Positions 32,156 to 41,474 are shown, counted from the stretch's first letter. The stretch is DNA of 46,621 bases from JANRKF01 sp964519595 (GCA_964519595.1 CAZFJN010000009.1:1-46621); one strand, 5' to 3'. The notes: generated by a model not told the origin, from the sequence alone. Made by a program: numbers and translations.

Positions 32156-32944
32156 ATGCTGTTTGATTTAAGTGGTCGCGTGGTGGTTATAACTGGCGCA
32201 CTTGGTCAGCTTGGCCGCGAATATACGAGCGCGATTATAAATGCCGGAGGAAGAGTGGTCGCTATTGATGTTGCGCTTCCTGATGTTGCCGGATTTGCCG
32301 ATGATAAAGTTCTCTACATCAAATGCGATATCACCAAACGCCAAGACCTTGAGCAGGCGCTTGAGCGAATTTCTGCACATTGGGAAACGCCATTTGGCTT
32401 GATAAACAACGCCGCCATTGATTCTCCGCCTGATGCGCCGGCCTCAGAAAATGGCGCTTTTGAAAATTATCCTGAAAGCTCCTGGGATAAAATAATGGAA
32501 GTTAATGTAAAAGGCACCATGCTTTGCTGTCAGGTTTTTGGCGGCGCAATGGCAACAGCCGGGCGTGGCAGCATAATAAATATAAGCTCAATTTATGGTA
32601 TTGTTTCTCCTGATCAATCTATTTACCAATATCGCAGAGATCGCGGCGAGACTTTTTTCAAGCCAATTGCATATAGTGTTTCTAAATCTGCATTATTTAA
32701 CTTAACTCGCTATCTGGCTTCTTACTGGGCGAAATCTGGCGTGCGCGTTAATACGCTTACAATTGCCGGAGTTTTCCGCAATCAGGAGCAGAGTTTTCTG
32801 AACGCTTATAACTCACGAATTCCTGTTGGCCGCATGGCAAAAGCAAATGAATATAACGGCACAATAATTTATATGTTATCAGCAGCATCAGAATATATGA
32901 CTGGCGCAACAATCACCGTTGATGGAGGCTGGACTTGCATATAA
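32156..32944 (+). CDS. SDR family oxidoreductase (PtmA-like)
   Basis: A 262-residue classical short-chain dehydrogenase with TGALGQLG (13-20), NNAA (84-87), serine in NISSIYG and active-site Tyr173/Lys177 (AYSVSK). The insertion after ISSIYGIVSPDQSIYQYRRDR and the run RVNTLTIAG...SRIPVGRMA resemble SDRs found beside NeuB homologues in flagellin and O-antigen glycosylation loci, such as Campylobacter PtmA. It would oxidise or reduce a hydroxyl or ketone of the sugar precursor. It starts 9 bp after the neuB stop, and its 3' end carries the ribosome site of the next gene. Confidence 0.85.
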   Translation: MLFDLSGRVVVITGALGQLGREYTSAIINAGGRVVAIDVALPDVAGFADDKVLYIKCDITKRQDLEQALERISAHWETPFGLINNAAIDSPPDAPASENGAFENYPESSWDKIMEVNVKGTMLCCQVFGGAMATAGRGSIINISSIYGIVSPDQSIYQYRRDRGETFFKPIAYSVSKSALFNLTRYLASYWAKSGVRVNTLTIAGVFRNQEQSFLNAYNSRIPVGRMAKANEYNGTIIYMLSAASEYMTGATITVDGGWTCI

Positions 32945-34434
32945 ACAATCAAAAAACATCTGCTATTATTGCAAATATTCCGGACATCATTCCAAATATT
33001 ATTGATGGTAACGATTGTCTGGCGATAAGCGGCAATACTATTGATAAATTCTCGCCGCATGATGGAAATCTGCTGTATAAAATCACCAGCTCAAATCATG
33101 ATGATGTTGGCCGGGCAATTACAGTTGCAAAAAATGCTCAGACCGGCTGGGCAGATACTCCGCCGGTTCAGCGCGGCTTTATTTTGCATCAAATTTGCAA
33201 CCATCTTGAGAAGAATGCTGATAAAATCGCAGAAATAGTAGCGAAAGAAACCGGCAAATCACTTAAAGACGCAAAAGGAGAAACATCCGGCGCGATTGCG
33301 CTTGGCCGTTTTTATGCCGGAGAAGGCCAGCGCCTGTACGGACGTACCACTACATCAGGAACTGCAAATAAATACGCAATGACCATCCGCCAACCGTGCG
33401 GAATTGCCGGCTTAATCGTTGCCGCTAATACGCCAATAGCAAATGTCGCCTGGAAAACATTTCCGGCGCTTATTTGCGGTAATGCGGCGATTTTAAAAGC
33501 TCCTGAAGATACGCCGGCAACGGCATGGATTTTTACAAAATTGCTGCATGAGGCAGGTTTGTCGTCCGGATTACTGAATCTGATACAAGGATCAGGTTTA
33601 GAAGCCGGAGCGCCAATTGTTGAATCAGCTGATATTGATGTAATCAGTTTTACCGGCTCAACCAAGGTTGGCAAATGGATTGCTGAAATTGCCGGAAAAC
33701 GCCTCGCTAAAATATCCCTGGAACTAGGCGGAAAAAATCCACTCATTGTCTGCGAAGATGCCGACATCACTCGCGCGGTGAACTGGATATGCCTTTCTGC
33801 ATTTAGTAACGCTGGTCAACGCTGTGCAGCAGGCAGCCGCATAATTATTGTAGAAACTGTTTATCAGAAACTGGTAGAGGCCTTGCTTGCTAAAGTCGCC
33901 ACGCTTAAAGTTGGCAATAGCGATGACGATGATTTTGGCCCGGTTGTTAACGAGCGGCAGCTTAATAATATTTTAGAGGCTATACAGAGGGCTAAATCGC
34001 GCGGCGCTAATATTTTGTGTGGCGGCAACCGCTTGAGGGGAAAAAAACACGAAGGCGGCTATTATATAGCGCCAACGATAATGGACAACGTATCGCCAGA
34101 TGATGAAATATCAACTCTTGAATTATTTGGTCCGGTTACCACACTTTACAAAGCGCGTAATTACGCCGAGGCACTGGCGCTCGCTAACCATTCGCCTTAT
34201 GGACTTACTGCCTGCATTCATACCAGCAACTTTGATCGTGCGACGCATTTTACTCAGGCAATAAAATCCGGAGTTGCCGTTGTTAATGGCGGAACATTTG
34301 GCAGCGAACCACATATGCCTTTTGGTGGCTTAGGCTTCTCCGGCAACGGCAGTCGTGAACCAGGTACTGAAGCGCTTAATATTTACAGTGAATTAAAAAC
34401 AATATATTTGAATGTTGATCCGACTAAATACTGA
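32935..34434 (+). CDS. NAD(P)-dependent aldehyde dehydrogenase
   Basis: A 499-residue aldehyde dehydrogenase superfamily enzyme oxidising an aldehyde to a carboxylate. It shows FTGSTKVGKWIA (239-250, cofactor loop), general base Glu263 in LELGGKNP and nucleophile Cys297 in NAGQRCAAGSR, then ELFGPVTT and PFGGLGFSGNGSREPG near the C-terminus. The start is TTG at 32935, supported by GGAGG (32924-32928) six bases upstream inside the SDR gene; the two genes overlap by 10 bp. No ATG occurs before conserved sequence. Its substrate in a glycan operon is unusual: a sugar aldehyde or a side-chain aldehyde are both possible. Confidence 0.9.
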   Translation: MHINNQKTSAIIANIPDIIPNIIDGNDCLAISGNTIDKFSPHDGNLLYKITSSNHDDVGRAITVAKNAQTGWADTPPVQRGFILHQICNHLEKNADKIAEIVAKETGKSLKDAKGETSGAIALGRFYAGEGQRLYGRTTTSGTANKYAMTIRQPCGIAGLIVAANTPIANVAWKTFPALICGNAAILKAPEDTPATAWIFTKLLHEAGLSSGLLNLIQGSGLEAGAPIVESADIDVISFTGSTKVGKWIAEIAGKRLAKISLELGGKNPLIVCEDADITRAVNWICLSAFSNAGQRCAAGSRIIIVETVYQKLVEALLAKVATLKVGNSDDDDFGPVVNERQLNNILEAIQRAKSRGANILCGGNRLRGKKHEGGYYIAPTIMDNVSPDDEISTLELFGPVTTLYKARNYAEALALANHSPYGLTACIHTSNFDRATHFTQAIKSGVAVVNGGTFGSEPHMPFGGLGFSGNGSREPGTEALNIYSELKTIYLNVDPTKY

Positions 34435-34450
34435 TCCAGATAGATATTAT

Positions 34451-34520
34451 ACTGTTAAATTCATGCTGCTAAATTCATACTGTTAAATTCATACTGTTAA
34501 ATTTATATTGCTAAATGTTA
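34451..34520. repeat. Five 14-bp tandem units upstream of the transketolase gene
   Basis: Units of the pattern ACTGTTAAATTCAT run from 34451: copies 1 and 3 are identical, copy 2 begins GCTGC, copy 4 ends TTTAT, copy 5 is ATTGCTAAATGTTA. The last unit overlaps the AGGAAG ribosome site (34520-34525). The 96-bp gap holds nothing else recognisable. Confidence 0.85.
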
Positions 34521-34530
34521 GGAAGAAATC

Positions 34531-36486
34531 ATGGGCGATCTGATTGGCGAGGCAGTCGAAGGAAAACTGCATTATATAAGTGCAAACGAGTTTGATCGCC
34601 TACGCGCAATTAATGCTCCGGCAAGCGCAAAAGCAGCGCTCTTTGCCGATATGTGCCGCCTGAATGCGCTGTATATGATTGCTCGCGCCGGTTCTGGCCA
34701 TATCGGCAGCAGCTTTTCCAGCATGGATATAATGAGCTGGCTGATGCTTGAAACATTACAGCTGGACGAATCTCCGGCACATCCGGACAACGATATTTTC
34801 TTTTCTTCCAAAGGTCATGACGCTCCTGCTTATTACAGCGTCCTCATTGCCACTGGTAAATTACCTTTTGAATATATCCACCAGCTACGCAGATTGAATG
34901 GTTTGCCAGGCCATCCTGACATTAATACACCGTGGATTCATACTAACACTGGCTCGCTCGGCATGGGAATTTCCAAAGCAAAAGGAATGCTCACGGCAAA
35001 AAAAATTGCCAACGCAAAAGGCCGCGTGTTCGTTCTTACCGGCGATGGAGAACTTCAGGAAGGACAATATTGGGAATCGCTTATTTCTGCAGCCAACCAT
35101 AATTTAGATAAGCTCATAGTTATTGTTGATCATAACAAGCTTCAGTCTGATACGTTTGTGAAAAATGTCAGCGATCTGGGAGATTTAGACGCAAAATTCA
35201 GCGCATTCGGCTGGCATGTACAACGCATTGACGGTCATAATTTCACGGCAATTGAACAGGCGCTTGTCCAATGCGCTAAAACCAGCGGCAAACCACACAT
35301 TATAATTGCTGATACGATTAAAGGTTGCGGCGTATCGTTCATGGAACATACATCGCTTGATTCCGATAATGACATGTACCGTTTTCATAGCGGCGCGCCG
35401 GATAAAACATCCTACGCCAGCGCTCTGAAAGAGCTGATTGAGCGCATCAATCGACAATTTACCGCACTTAAGCAAGCACCGCTCTCGCTGGAATCCGAAG
35501 AAAGACCAGCAGCGCCTGCTTCTTCCGATATATTGCAAAAACTTATTCCGGCCTATAGCAATGCCTTACTTGCTGAAGCCAGAAAACATAAAAATCTGGT
35601 CGCACTTGATGCCGATCTGGTACTCGATACCGGACTTATTCCATTTCGCAATCAATATCCTGATCGCTTCATCGAATGCGGTATCGCCGAACAGGACATG
35701 GTTTCACAAGCCGGCGGCATGGCGCTGAAAGGCCTGTTGCCGATTGTGCATTCATTCGCCTGCTTCTTGTCGACACGACCAAATGAACAGATTTATAACA
35801 ATGCAACTGAAAAATTGCATGTTGTCTATGTAGCGTCACTGGCCGGAGTTATTCCCGGAGGGCCTGGTCATTCACATCAGGCGGTGCGCGATATTGCCGC
35901 GCTGAAAGGCACGCCCGGCATGGTGATGATCGAGCCGTCATGCGAAGCAGAAGTATCTATGGCGCTTGATTACTGCCTTAATCAGCATAAACGCAGCGCC
36001 TATATCAGGCTGTGTTCAGTGCCATGGCCGGTATCTTTTTCGTTGCCTGAAGGTTATAAGCTGAAATATGGTGAAGGCATTGCGCTCACCGAGGGCAGTG
36101 ATGTTGCTATTTTTGCTTATGGACCAATTATGCTAAATAATGCGGTACTCGCTGCAAACAACCTGAAAAAATCCGGAATCAGCGCCAAAGTTATCAACCT
36201 GCCCTGGCTGAACATAATTGATGTTTCGTGGCTTACCGGAGAGCTGAAAAACATCAGAAGCATCGTCACGATTGATAATCACTATCTATCTGGCGGTCAG
36301 AATGAAACTATCCTTACTGCAGCAGCCGAAGCCGGCTTGCTTGCCGGAAAGAAAGTAATTCGCTTTGGACTAAGCGATGTTCCTGTATGTGGAAGCCCGG
36401 CGGAGGTGCTTTCTCATCACCATCTTGATACTGCAAGCATCTGTAACGCAGTGCAGAAATTGTTTGCTGAATCTTGTGCAGCCTAA
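34531..36486 (+). CDS. Transketolase-family protein
   Basis: A 651-residue thiamine-diphosphate enzyme that should move a two-carbon ketol unit between sugars. It has the full transketolase layout: His57 (GSGHIGS) and KGHD (94-97) at the active site, ThDP motif GDGELQEGQYWESL (171-184) with HNKLQ following, a pyrimidine-binding domain from about 340 with catalytic glutamate in GIAEQDMV, and a C-terminal domain from about 520. AGGAAG lies five bases before ATG 34531. Its place in a NeuB operon, rather than with pentose-phosphate genes, suggests a dedicated role in making or branching an unusual sugar. A displaced housekeeping transketolase is the plain alternative. Confidence 0.9.
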   Translation: MGDLIGEAVEGKLHYISANEFDRLRAINAPASAKAALFADMCRLNALYMIARAGSGHIGSSFSSMDIMSWLMLETLQLDESPAHPDNDIFFSSKGHDAPAYYSVLIATGKLPFEYIHQLRRLNGLPGHPDINTPWIHTNTGSLGMGISKAKGMLTAKKIANAKGRVFVLTGDGELQEGQYWESLISAANHNLDKLIVIVDHNKLQSDTFVKNVSDLGDLDAKFSAFGWHVQRIDGHNFTAIEQALVQCAKTSGKPHIIIADTIKGCGVSFMEHTSLDSDNDMYRFHSGAPDKTSYASALKELIERINRQFTALKQAPLSLESEERPAAPASSDILQKLIPAYSNALLAEARKHKNLVALDADLVLDTGLIPFRNQYPDRFIECGIAEQDMVSQAGGMALKGLLPIVHSFACFLSTRPNEQIYNNATEKLHVVYVASLAGVIPGGPGHSHQAVRDIAALKGTPGMVMIEPSCEAEVSMALDYCLNQHKRSAYIRLCSVPWPVSFSLPEGYKLKYGEGIALTEGSDVAIFAYGPIMLNNAVLAANNLKKSGISAKVINLPWLNIIDVSWLTGELKNIRSIVTIDNHYLSGGQNETILTAAAEAGLLAGKKVIRFGLSDVPVCGSPAEVLSHHHLDTASICNAVQKLFAESCAA

Positions 36487-36497
36487 CACTGAATATT

Positions 36498-38222
36498 ATG
36501 CAGACTAACACGCGTTTTTTTATCGCACGCTCACGTTATGGGAAACACGCCATACGCCTGCTAACCATGCGCTATATCAAAGGCATTTCCTGGATACATC
36601 CCTTGTATCGCCTACTTAGAATCAAACGCATGTGGTTCGGCGGACACATTAACTGGAATGCTCTACTACACAATAAACCACTGCCTGCGCGACAATCAAA
36701 ATCACCGCGCATTCTGATCGCCACCAGCACCGGCGCGCATCTTGCCGCGTCACGCGTTGAACAAACTCTTGGCGTGGCGCTGCATTTACGTGATGCTAAA
36801 CTATCATTCTTACTCTGTGATGGTTCGCTTCCAGCCTGCATGATGTGTGAGAGTTCCCTGCTATCTGATACGGTAAGTTTTGTTAAATCCGGTCCAAAAG
36901 AATTATTGTGCAATACATGTTTTGCGCCATCCGCCAGCTCCATAGCTCCGCTTGGCCTGCCATTGCATAGTTATAGCGATTGGCTTGATGCAACTACTAA
37001 AACCGCTATTGAATCAAGCGTTGCCAGGATTGGAAAAGATGAGCTGGCAAATTTCACTCAGGACGGAATTCGCCTCGGTGAACATGCCATGGCGGCTTCC
37101 TGCCGTTTCTTTGGCACAAGCGATGTTTTTGTAATGAATAACGGAGAAACTGTACTGCGTCGCTATCTGGTTGCCGCCTGGTTTACTTTGTGTGTATGCC
37201 AGAAATTATTCGCGCAAGAACGTCCGGATATTGTGGTGCTGCATCACGGTATTTATGTGCCGCAAGGAGTTATTGCCGATTACGCAAAACATAATGGCAT
37301 CAGGGTGGTAACATGGCATCCGGCTTACCGCAAAGGCACTTTTATATTCAGCCATGACGATACATACCATCGCACTATGATCAATGAGCCAACTGATTAT
37401 TGGAAAAATATGCCTTGGGATGCACAAAAAGAAGAAAAAATCATGCGCTATCTCGCCTCGCGTCAGACCGGAAGCAGCGACTGGATCTGGTTTCATGAAA
37501 GTCCGCTATTCGATAGCAGCAAAATTAAAAAAGAACTGGCTCTTGATGAAAATAAACCAGTAATAGGCCTGCTTACGAACGTTGTGTGGGACGCGCATTT
37601 GCATTATCCAAACAATGCCTACTCCAGCATGATGGAATGGTTGTTTGATACAATTGACCATTTTAAAACACGCAAAGATGTGCAGTTGGTGATTCGTATT
37701 CATCCGGCAGAGATATATGGCAATGTCCAGTCACGCCAAACTGTAATAGATGAAATATTCAGGCGCTATGAAACGCTACCGCCTTCTATAAAAATTATTC
37801 CGCCACTAAGCGACATTAGTACCTACAGCATTATGGCCTTGTGCGACAGCGTGCTAATTTACAGCACAAAAACCGGCATTGAGCTGGCAACAAACGGGAT
37901 GCAAGTTATAGTCGCCGGAGAAGCATGGATACGCGGCAAAGGCTTTACGGTGGATGCTAATAGCCCGGAAGAGTTTAGAAATATTCTGGCACGCTTACCG
38001 CTTAGAACAAAATTAGACTCAGAAAAAATAACGCTGGCGCGGCGTTATGCTTATCATTTTTTCTTCCGGCGCATGATAGATATTGAACTATTTATTCCAA
38101 CCAAGAGTCAGCCGCCTTTTAATCTTAATATACAATCGCTGGATGATCTACTGACTGGAGAATGTAAAGGTCTTGATGTGGTCTGCAATGGAATTATTAA
38201 TGGAACGCCTTTTATTCAGTAA
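36498..38222 (+). CDS. Capsule polysaccharide biosynthesis-type glycosyltransferase
   Basis: A 574-residue cytoplasmic protein resembling capsule synthesis proteins of the KpsC/KpsS broad group and related GT-B transferases. Visible blocks are ILIATSTGAHLAASRVEQTLG near the N-terminus, DIVVLHHGIYVPQGVIADYAK, RVVTWHPAYRKGTFIFSH, LVIRIHPAE and SVLIYSTKTGIELATNGMQVIVAGEAWIRGKGFT, the last being a nucleotide-sugar binding region. The basic N-terminal 45 residues may associate with the membrane. ATG 36498 is used; a TTG at 36474 overlaps the transketolase stop. Together with the NeuB and CMP-sugar synthetase genes it is a candidate transferase for the ulosonic acid. Confidence 0.8.
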   Translation: MQTNTRFFIARSRYGKHAIRLLTMRYIKGISWIHPLYRLLRIKRMWFGGHINWNALLHNKPLPARQSKSPRILIATSTGAHLAASRVEQTLGVALHLRDAKLSFLLCDGSLPACMMCESSLLSDTVSFVKSGPKELLCNTCFAPSASSIAPLGLPLHSYSDWLDATTKTAIESSVARIGKDELANFTQDGIRLGEHAMAASCRFFGTSDVFVMNNGETVLRRYLVAAWFTLCVCQKLFAQERPDIVVLHHGIYVPQGVIADYAKHNGIRVVTWHPAYRKGTFIFSHDDTYHRTMINEPTDYWKNMPWDAQKEEKIMRYLASRQTGSSDWIWFHESPLFDSSKIKKELALDENKPVIGLLTNVVWDAHLHYPNNAYSSMMEWLFDTIDHFKTRKDVQLVIRIHPAEIYGNVQSRQTVIDEIFRRYETLPPSIKIIPPLSDISTYSIMALCDSVLIYSTKTGIELATNGMQVIVAGEAWIRGKGFTVDANSPEEFRNILARLPLRTKLDSEKITLARRYAYHFFFRRMIDIELFIPTKSQPPFNLNIQSLDDLLTGECKGLDVVCNGIINGTPFIQ

Positions 38223-38988
38223 ACATGGCGTCAGAAACATTAGAAATAGTGGCAGTAGAGATTTCCGGAAGCTGCGCTTGTCCTGATGCAATCATATGTT
38301 TGGCCAGCCACCAATCATCCGGCATATTAATATCAAAACCTTCCGCGCCTTCGGTGATAAAAGGAATGACGTTATTTCCGGCAATGGTGCGATATTGCTC
38401 TACCACGCGCGTCCAGGCAATTTCAAGGCTGGCATTTTGCACATAAATTTCCGGCAATGATGCCATCTGACAAGAATGCCACGGAACGCCGTCAATATTT
38501 TTCGGCATTAGCGGCTGCATCCGATTTTGATCAATTATCCACATTTTTCCCGGATGCTGGCTGCATTTTTCTACGGCACGCAATGAATCAGCCTCAGGAT
38601 CATTACTGAACAAATTCCAAGCGCGGCGTATGGTATCTGCACTGCGGAATGGGCTGGTAGGACGCAAGATGCTGAAGCAATCAAAAACCCTGCCGGCTTT
38701 GGCAAGAGTAGATAATGTATATTCAATCCATTCAATATCCGGCGAAGTAGAAGTAGCAAACTGAAGCGGACGCAGATGTGGAACTTCCGCTCCATAATGT
38801 TTTGCGATTTCGGCATAGTAAGCATTGTCAGTAGAAACCATCACCATATCAAACAGCTTGCTCTGAATAGCCGCTGTAATGCTATAAGCAAGCAACGGAT
38901 GACCATGCAGCACGCGGACATTCTTACCGGGAAGACGAACAGAGCCGCCGCGAGCAGGAATCATAGCAATGGTTTTGAGCTTTGACAT
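38212..38988 (-). CDS. neuA: CMP-nonulosonic acid synthetase (NeuA family cytidylyltransferase)
   Basis: Activates a ulosonic acid with CTP to its CMP form. From ATG 38988 it has 258 residues: MIPARGGSVRLPGKN (9-23, the nucleotide loop), VSTDNAYYAEIAKHYGAEV, LRPTSPFRSADTI and GFDINMPDDWWLAK, as in NeuA, PtmB, LegF and PseF. A TTG at 39024 is an upstream alternative lacking similarity. It faces the capsule glycosyltransferase gene tail to tail, with an 11-bp overlap of the two 3' ends, and is the obvious partner of the NeuB-type synthase. Which acid it uses is unknown. Confidence 0.92.
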   Translation of the reverse strand: MSKLKTIAMIPARGGSVRLPGKNVRVLHGHPLLAYSITAAIQSKLFDMVMVSTDNAYYAEIAKHYGAEVPHLRPLQFATSTSPDIEWIEYTLSTLAKAGRVFDCFSILRPTSPFRSADTIRRAWNLFSNDPEADSLRAVEKCSQHPGKMWIIDQNRMQPLMPKNIDGVPWHSCQMASLPEIYVQNASLEIAWTRVVEQYRTIAGNNVIPFITEGAEGFDINMPDDWWLAKHMIASGQAQLPEISTATISNVSDAMFTE

Positions 38989-39060
38989 AGCTGGATAATT
39001 AACGGAAAAAGCGGCAATCAGCAACTTTAAATTGTGCTGTTCTAAATTTTTCTACTTTAA

Positions 39061-39230
39061 ATATACTCATTACACTTCAAGAGTTGGTATTTATTCCAAG
39101 TATTTTTGTTCACTATATCAGATAAAAATCGAAGGAATACTTATTGATATTTCAAGATTTTTATCTGATATAGTGAACAATAAAGACGAGAGCCGAAGAA
39201 ATGCCAACTCTTGAAGTGTAATGAGTATAT
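39061..39230. mobile_element. MITE-like 170-bp palindrome with 30-bp terminal inverted repeats
   Basis: Arms of 30 bp (starting ATATACTCATTACACTTC at 39061-39090; complement at 39201-39230) match with one mismatch. Inside, a second perfect 25-bp pair (39106-39130 and 39156-39180, TTGTTCACTATATCAG...) flanks a 25-bp loop; the stretches between the two pairs no longer pair well. No coding capacity. It occupies the divergent gap between neuA and the chemoreceptor gene, so it may carry or disturb their promoters. The remaining gap sequence is AT-rich without other clear signals. Confidence 0.8.
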
Positions 39231-39338
39231 ATTTCTAATAAAGATTGCAATAATTATACAAATTAGCAATATTTTAATTTAGTTTGTATAAAGGTCAGGT
39301 TAACATCATCAACATCAATAATTTATAGGAAGCAATGT

Positions 39339-41474
39339 ATGCGTAATAATGGACCAGTTAGCGGGCGTGAAGTTCTGATGAAAGATGGCTCAGTCATCGT
39401 ATCAAGCACTGATGAAAAGGGCAAGATACGCTTTGTCAATGAGGATTTTGTACAGATTTCCGGCTTTACGCGTGACGAGCTGATTGGCCAGCCGCATAAT
39501 CTGATTCGCCATTGCGATATGCCGCCGGAAGCTTTTGAGGATATGTGGCGCGATCTGAAAGCCGGAAAATCATGGAGCGGCTATGTAAAAAACCGCATTA
39601 AAAATGGCGATCATTACTGGGTTCAGGCAAATGCGATGCCTTGTCTGGAAAATGGCAACATCACTGGCTATATTTCCATTCGCAGCAAGCCTGATTCGGC
39701 AATTACGCAGGAAGTTGATAAAATATACAAACAGTTTATTGCTGGAAAAGCTGGCTCTGTGCGGATTGAACATGGCAGATTTATTGATCATTCAACCATG
39801 GCGACCGTCAGACGCTGGTTTAAAAAATTTGGCGCGAAAATTACCGCAATGGGCGTAGCATTGTGCGTTCTGGTTGCTGTTGTAAGCGGCGTTGGCATTT
39901 ATTTTAAAAACAAAACAACTCAATCGCTGAAAACAGTTTATGAAGATCGCACAATACCAGCCGGACAGCTGGCAGAAACAGATGCTCTGCTTTACACTAC
40001 CATGCTGAATTTCAGTTTAATAGCTTCCGGAGAAGAAGAATCAGCAAAGCTGATTAAAGAAACAGAAGAAGCAATTGTTGAAATTGACAAAATATGGTCG
40101 GCATACATGGCGACATATCTGACGCCGGAAGAAAAAATTCTCGCTGATCAATATGCCGATCAGAAAAAGAAATATGTTGAATCTGGCGTTATTCCGGCAT
40201 TGGAAATGGCTAAATCCGCGCAGAATTCCGGCCATAATCCGGAGCTGGCAAAATTCCTGCTCGGAGCACACAAGCTGTTTGATGAAACTCAGGGAACTAA
40301 TAAGAAACTTATTCAGCTCCAGCTTGATGTATCAAAAGAAGCTTATGAGCAAGCGCAAAAAGATTCAGTTACAGGGCTAATTACAACTCTCGCAGTAACA
40401 TTGGCGGCGATAGGAATTGCCTTCTTTACTGCCAGCTATATCAGGCGCGCTCTTAATGCCAGAATGGCGGAGATTGATTCAAACCTCAATTCTATTGCCA
40501 GCGGCAAATATGATAACCAGATTGAAGTTGGTGATGATGAATTGCAAAACACGCTTACTTTGGTAAAAGCGCTGCAGGCAAAGCTGGCTTATGGTGAACT
40601 TGAGAAGAAAGAGCTAGAGCAGCAGAAAAAACAGCTACAAGCGCAAATGGCTGCTGATTTTGAGCAAAGTGTAAAATCTATTGTGAATATTTTAGCGGCG
40701 GCGGCAACCGAGCTGTCGCAAACGGCAGAAAGCATGGTAGACAGCGCCAAAGACAGCGCCAATAAAGCTGCAACCGCCAGCGGCGCGGCAGCAAGCACCA
40801 CGGCGAATGTGCAATCTGTGGCAGCGGCATCAGAAGAGCTTTCCGCCACTGTGAAAGAAATTTCCGCACAATTGCAGAAAACCACACATCTGGTTTCTGA
40901 TTCCAGAGAAAAAGCAAAAAATGCTGACGGTGTTGCTAATGTGTTAAATGAAGCAACAAATAAAGTCGCTGCCGCTATGGATATGATTGCGAATATCGCC
41001 GGACAGATTAATCTGCTGGCTTTGAATGCAACCATTGAATCAGCGCGCGCCGGAGATGCTGGAAAAGGATTTGCGGTAGTTGCCAGCGAAGTGAAAAATC
41101 TGGCTAGTCAGGCTGATAAAACTTCCGGAGAAATTCAGCTTATTGTCACAGAAATGCGGCAGGCAGCACAGGCAATTATTGCAGCGTTAACAGAAATTGG
41201 CGGTTCAGTAGGATCAATTTCCGAGGCCGCTTCCAGCGTTGCTTCTGCCGTTGAAGAGCAATCAGCAACAACCGGAGAAATATCCAGAAACATGCAAACC
41301 GCCGCGCAAAGCACGCAATCAATCGCCGATAGCCTTACTGATGTTCAATCATCTTCTTCTCATGCCGGAGCAGCATCGGAACAAATGCTAATGGCGTCCA
41401 GAGAGCTTTCAAAACAAGCTGAGGAATTAAATACACAAGTAGATAATTTCCTGCGCCGTATCAGAGCGGCTTAA
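39339..41474 (+). CDS. PAS-domain methyl-accepting chemotaxis protein
   Basis: A 711-residue chemoreceptor. Residues 10-115 are an Aer-like PAS domain (KIRFVNEDFVQISGFTRDELIGQ, then HCDMPPEAFEDMW and NGDHYWVQANAMP), a type that often binds FAD to sense redox state. TM1 (about 167-188), a periplasmic four-helix-bundle-like region (190-346), TM2 (347-366), HAMP (367-420) and the signalling domain (440-711) follow. The signalling hairpin tip contains IAGQINLLALNATIESARAGDAGKGFAVVA. AGGAAG (39327-39332) is six bases before ATG 39339. No chemotaxis kinase genes are adjacent. Having both a cytoplasmic PAS and a periplasmic sensor suggests two inputs. Confidence 0.94.
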   Translation: MRNNGPVSGREVLMKDGSVIVSSTDEKGKIRFVNEDFVQISGFTRDELIGQPHNLIRHCDMPPEAFEDMWRDLKAGKSWSGYVKNRIKNGDHYWVQANAMPCLENGNITGYISIRSKPDSAITQEVDKIYKQFIAGKAGSVRIEHGRFIDHSTMATVRRWFKKFGAKITAMGVALCVLVAVVSGVGIYFKNKTTQSLKTVYEDRTIPAGQLAETDALLYTTMLNFSLIASGEEESAKLIKETEEAIVEIDKIWSAYMATYLTPEEKILADQYADQKKKYVESGVIPALEMAKSAQNSGHNPELAKFLLGAHKLFDETQGTNKKLIQLQLDVSKEAYEQAQKDSVTGLITTLAVTLAAIGIAFFTASYIRRALNARMAEIDSNLNSIASGKYDNQIEVGDDELQNTLTLVKALQAKLAYGELEKKELEQQKKQLQAQMAADFEQSVKSIVNILAAAATELSQTAESMVDSAKDSANKAATASGAAASTTANVQSVAAASEELSATVKEISAQLQKTTHLVSDSREKAKNADGVANVLNEATNKVAAAMDMIANIAGQINLLALNATIESARAGDAGKGFAVVASEVKNLASQADKTSGEIQLIVTEMRQAAQAIIAALTEIGGSVGSISEAASSVASAVEEQSATTGEISRNMQTAAQSTQSIADSLTDVQSSSSHAGAASEQMLMASRELSKQAEELNTQVDNFLRRIRAA

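Noticed and set aside
33312..33770. 152-codon minus-strand open frame
   Set aside because: Antisense to the aldehyde dehydrogenase gene, whose active-site motifs are intact.
34451..34520. Possible CRISPR or leader-peptide region
   Set aside because: Adjacent degenerate 14-bp units without spacers and with no reading frame of interest.
40589..41035. 148-codon minus-strand frame rich in Ala, Ser and Cys
   Set aside because: Antisense to the coiled-coil signalling domain of the chemoreceptor; composition is what the reverse of such sequence gives.
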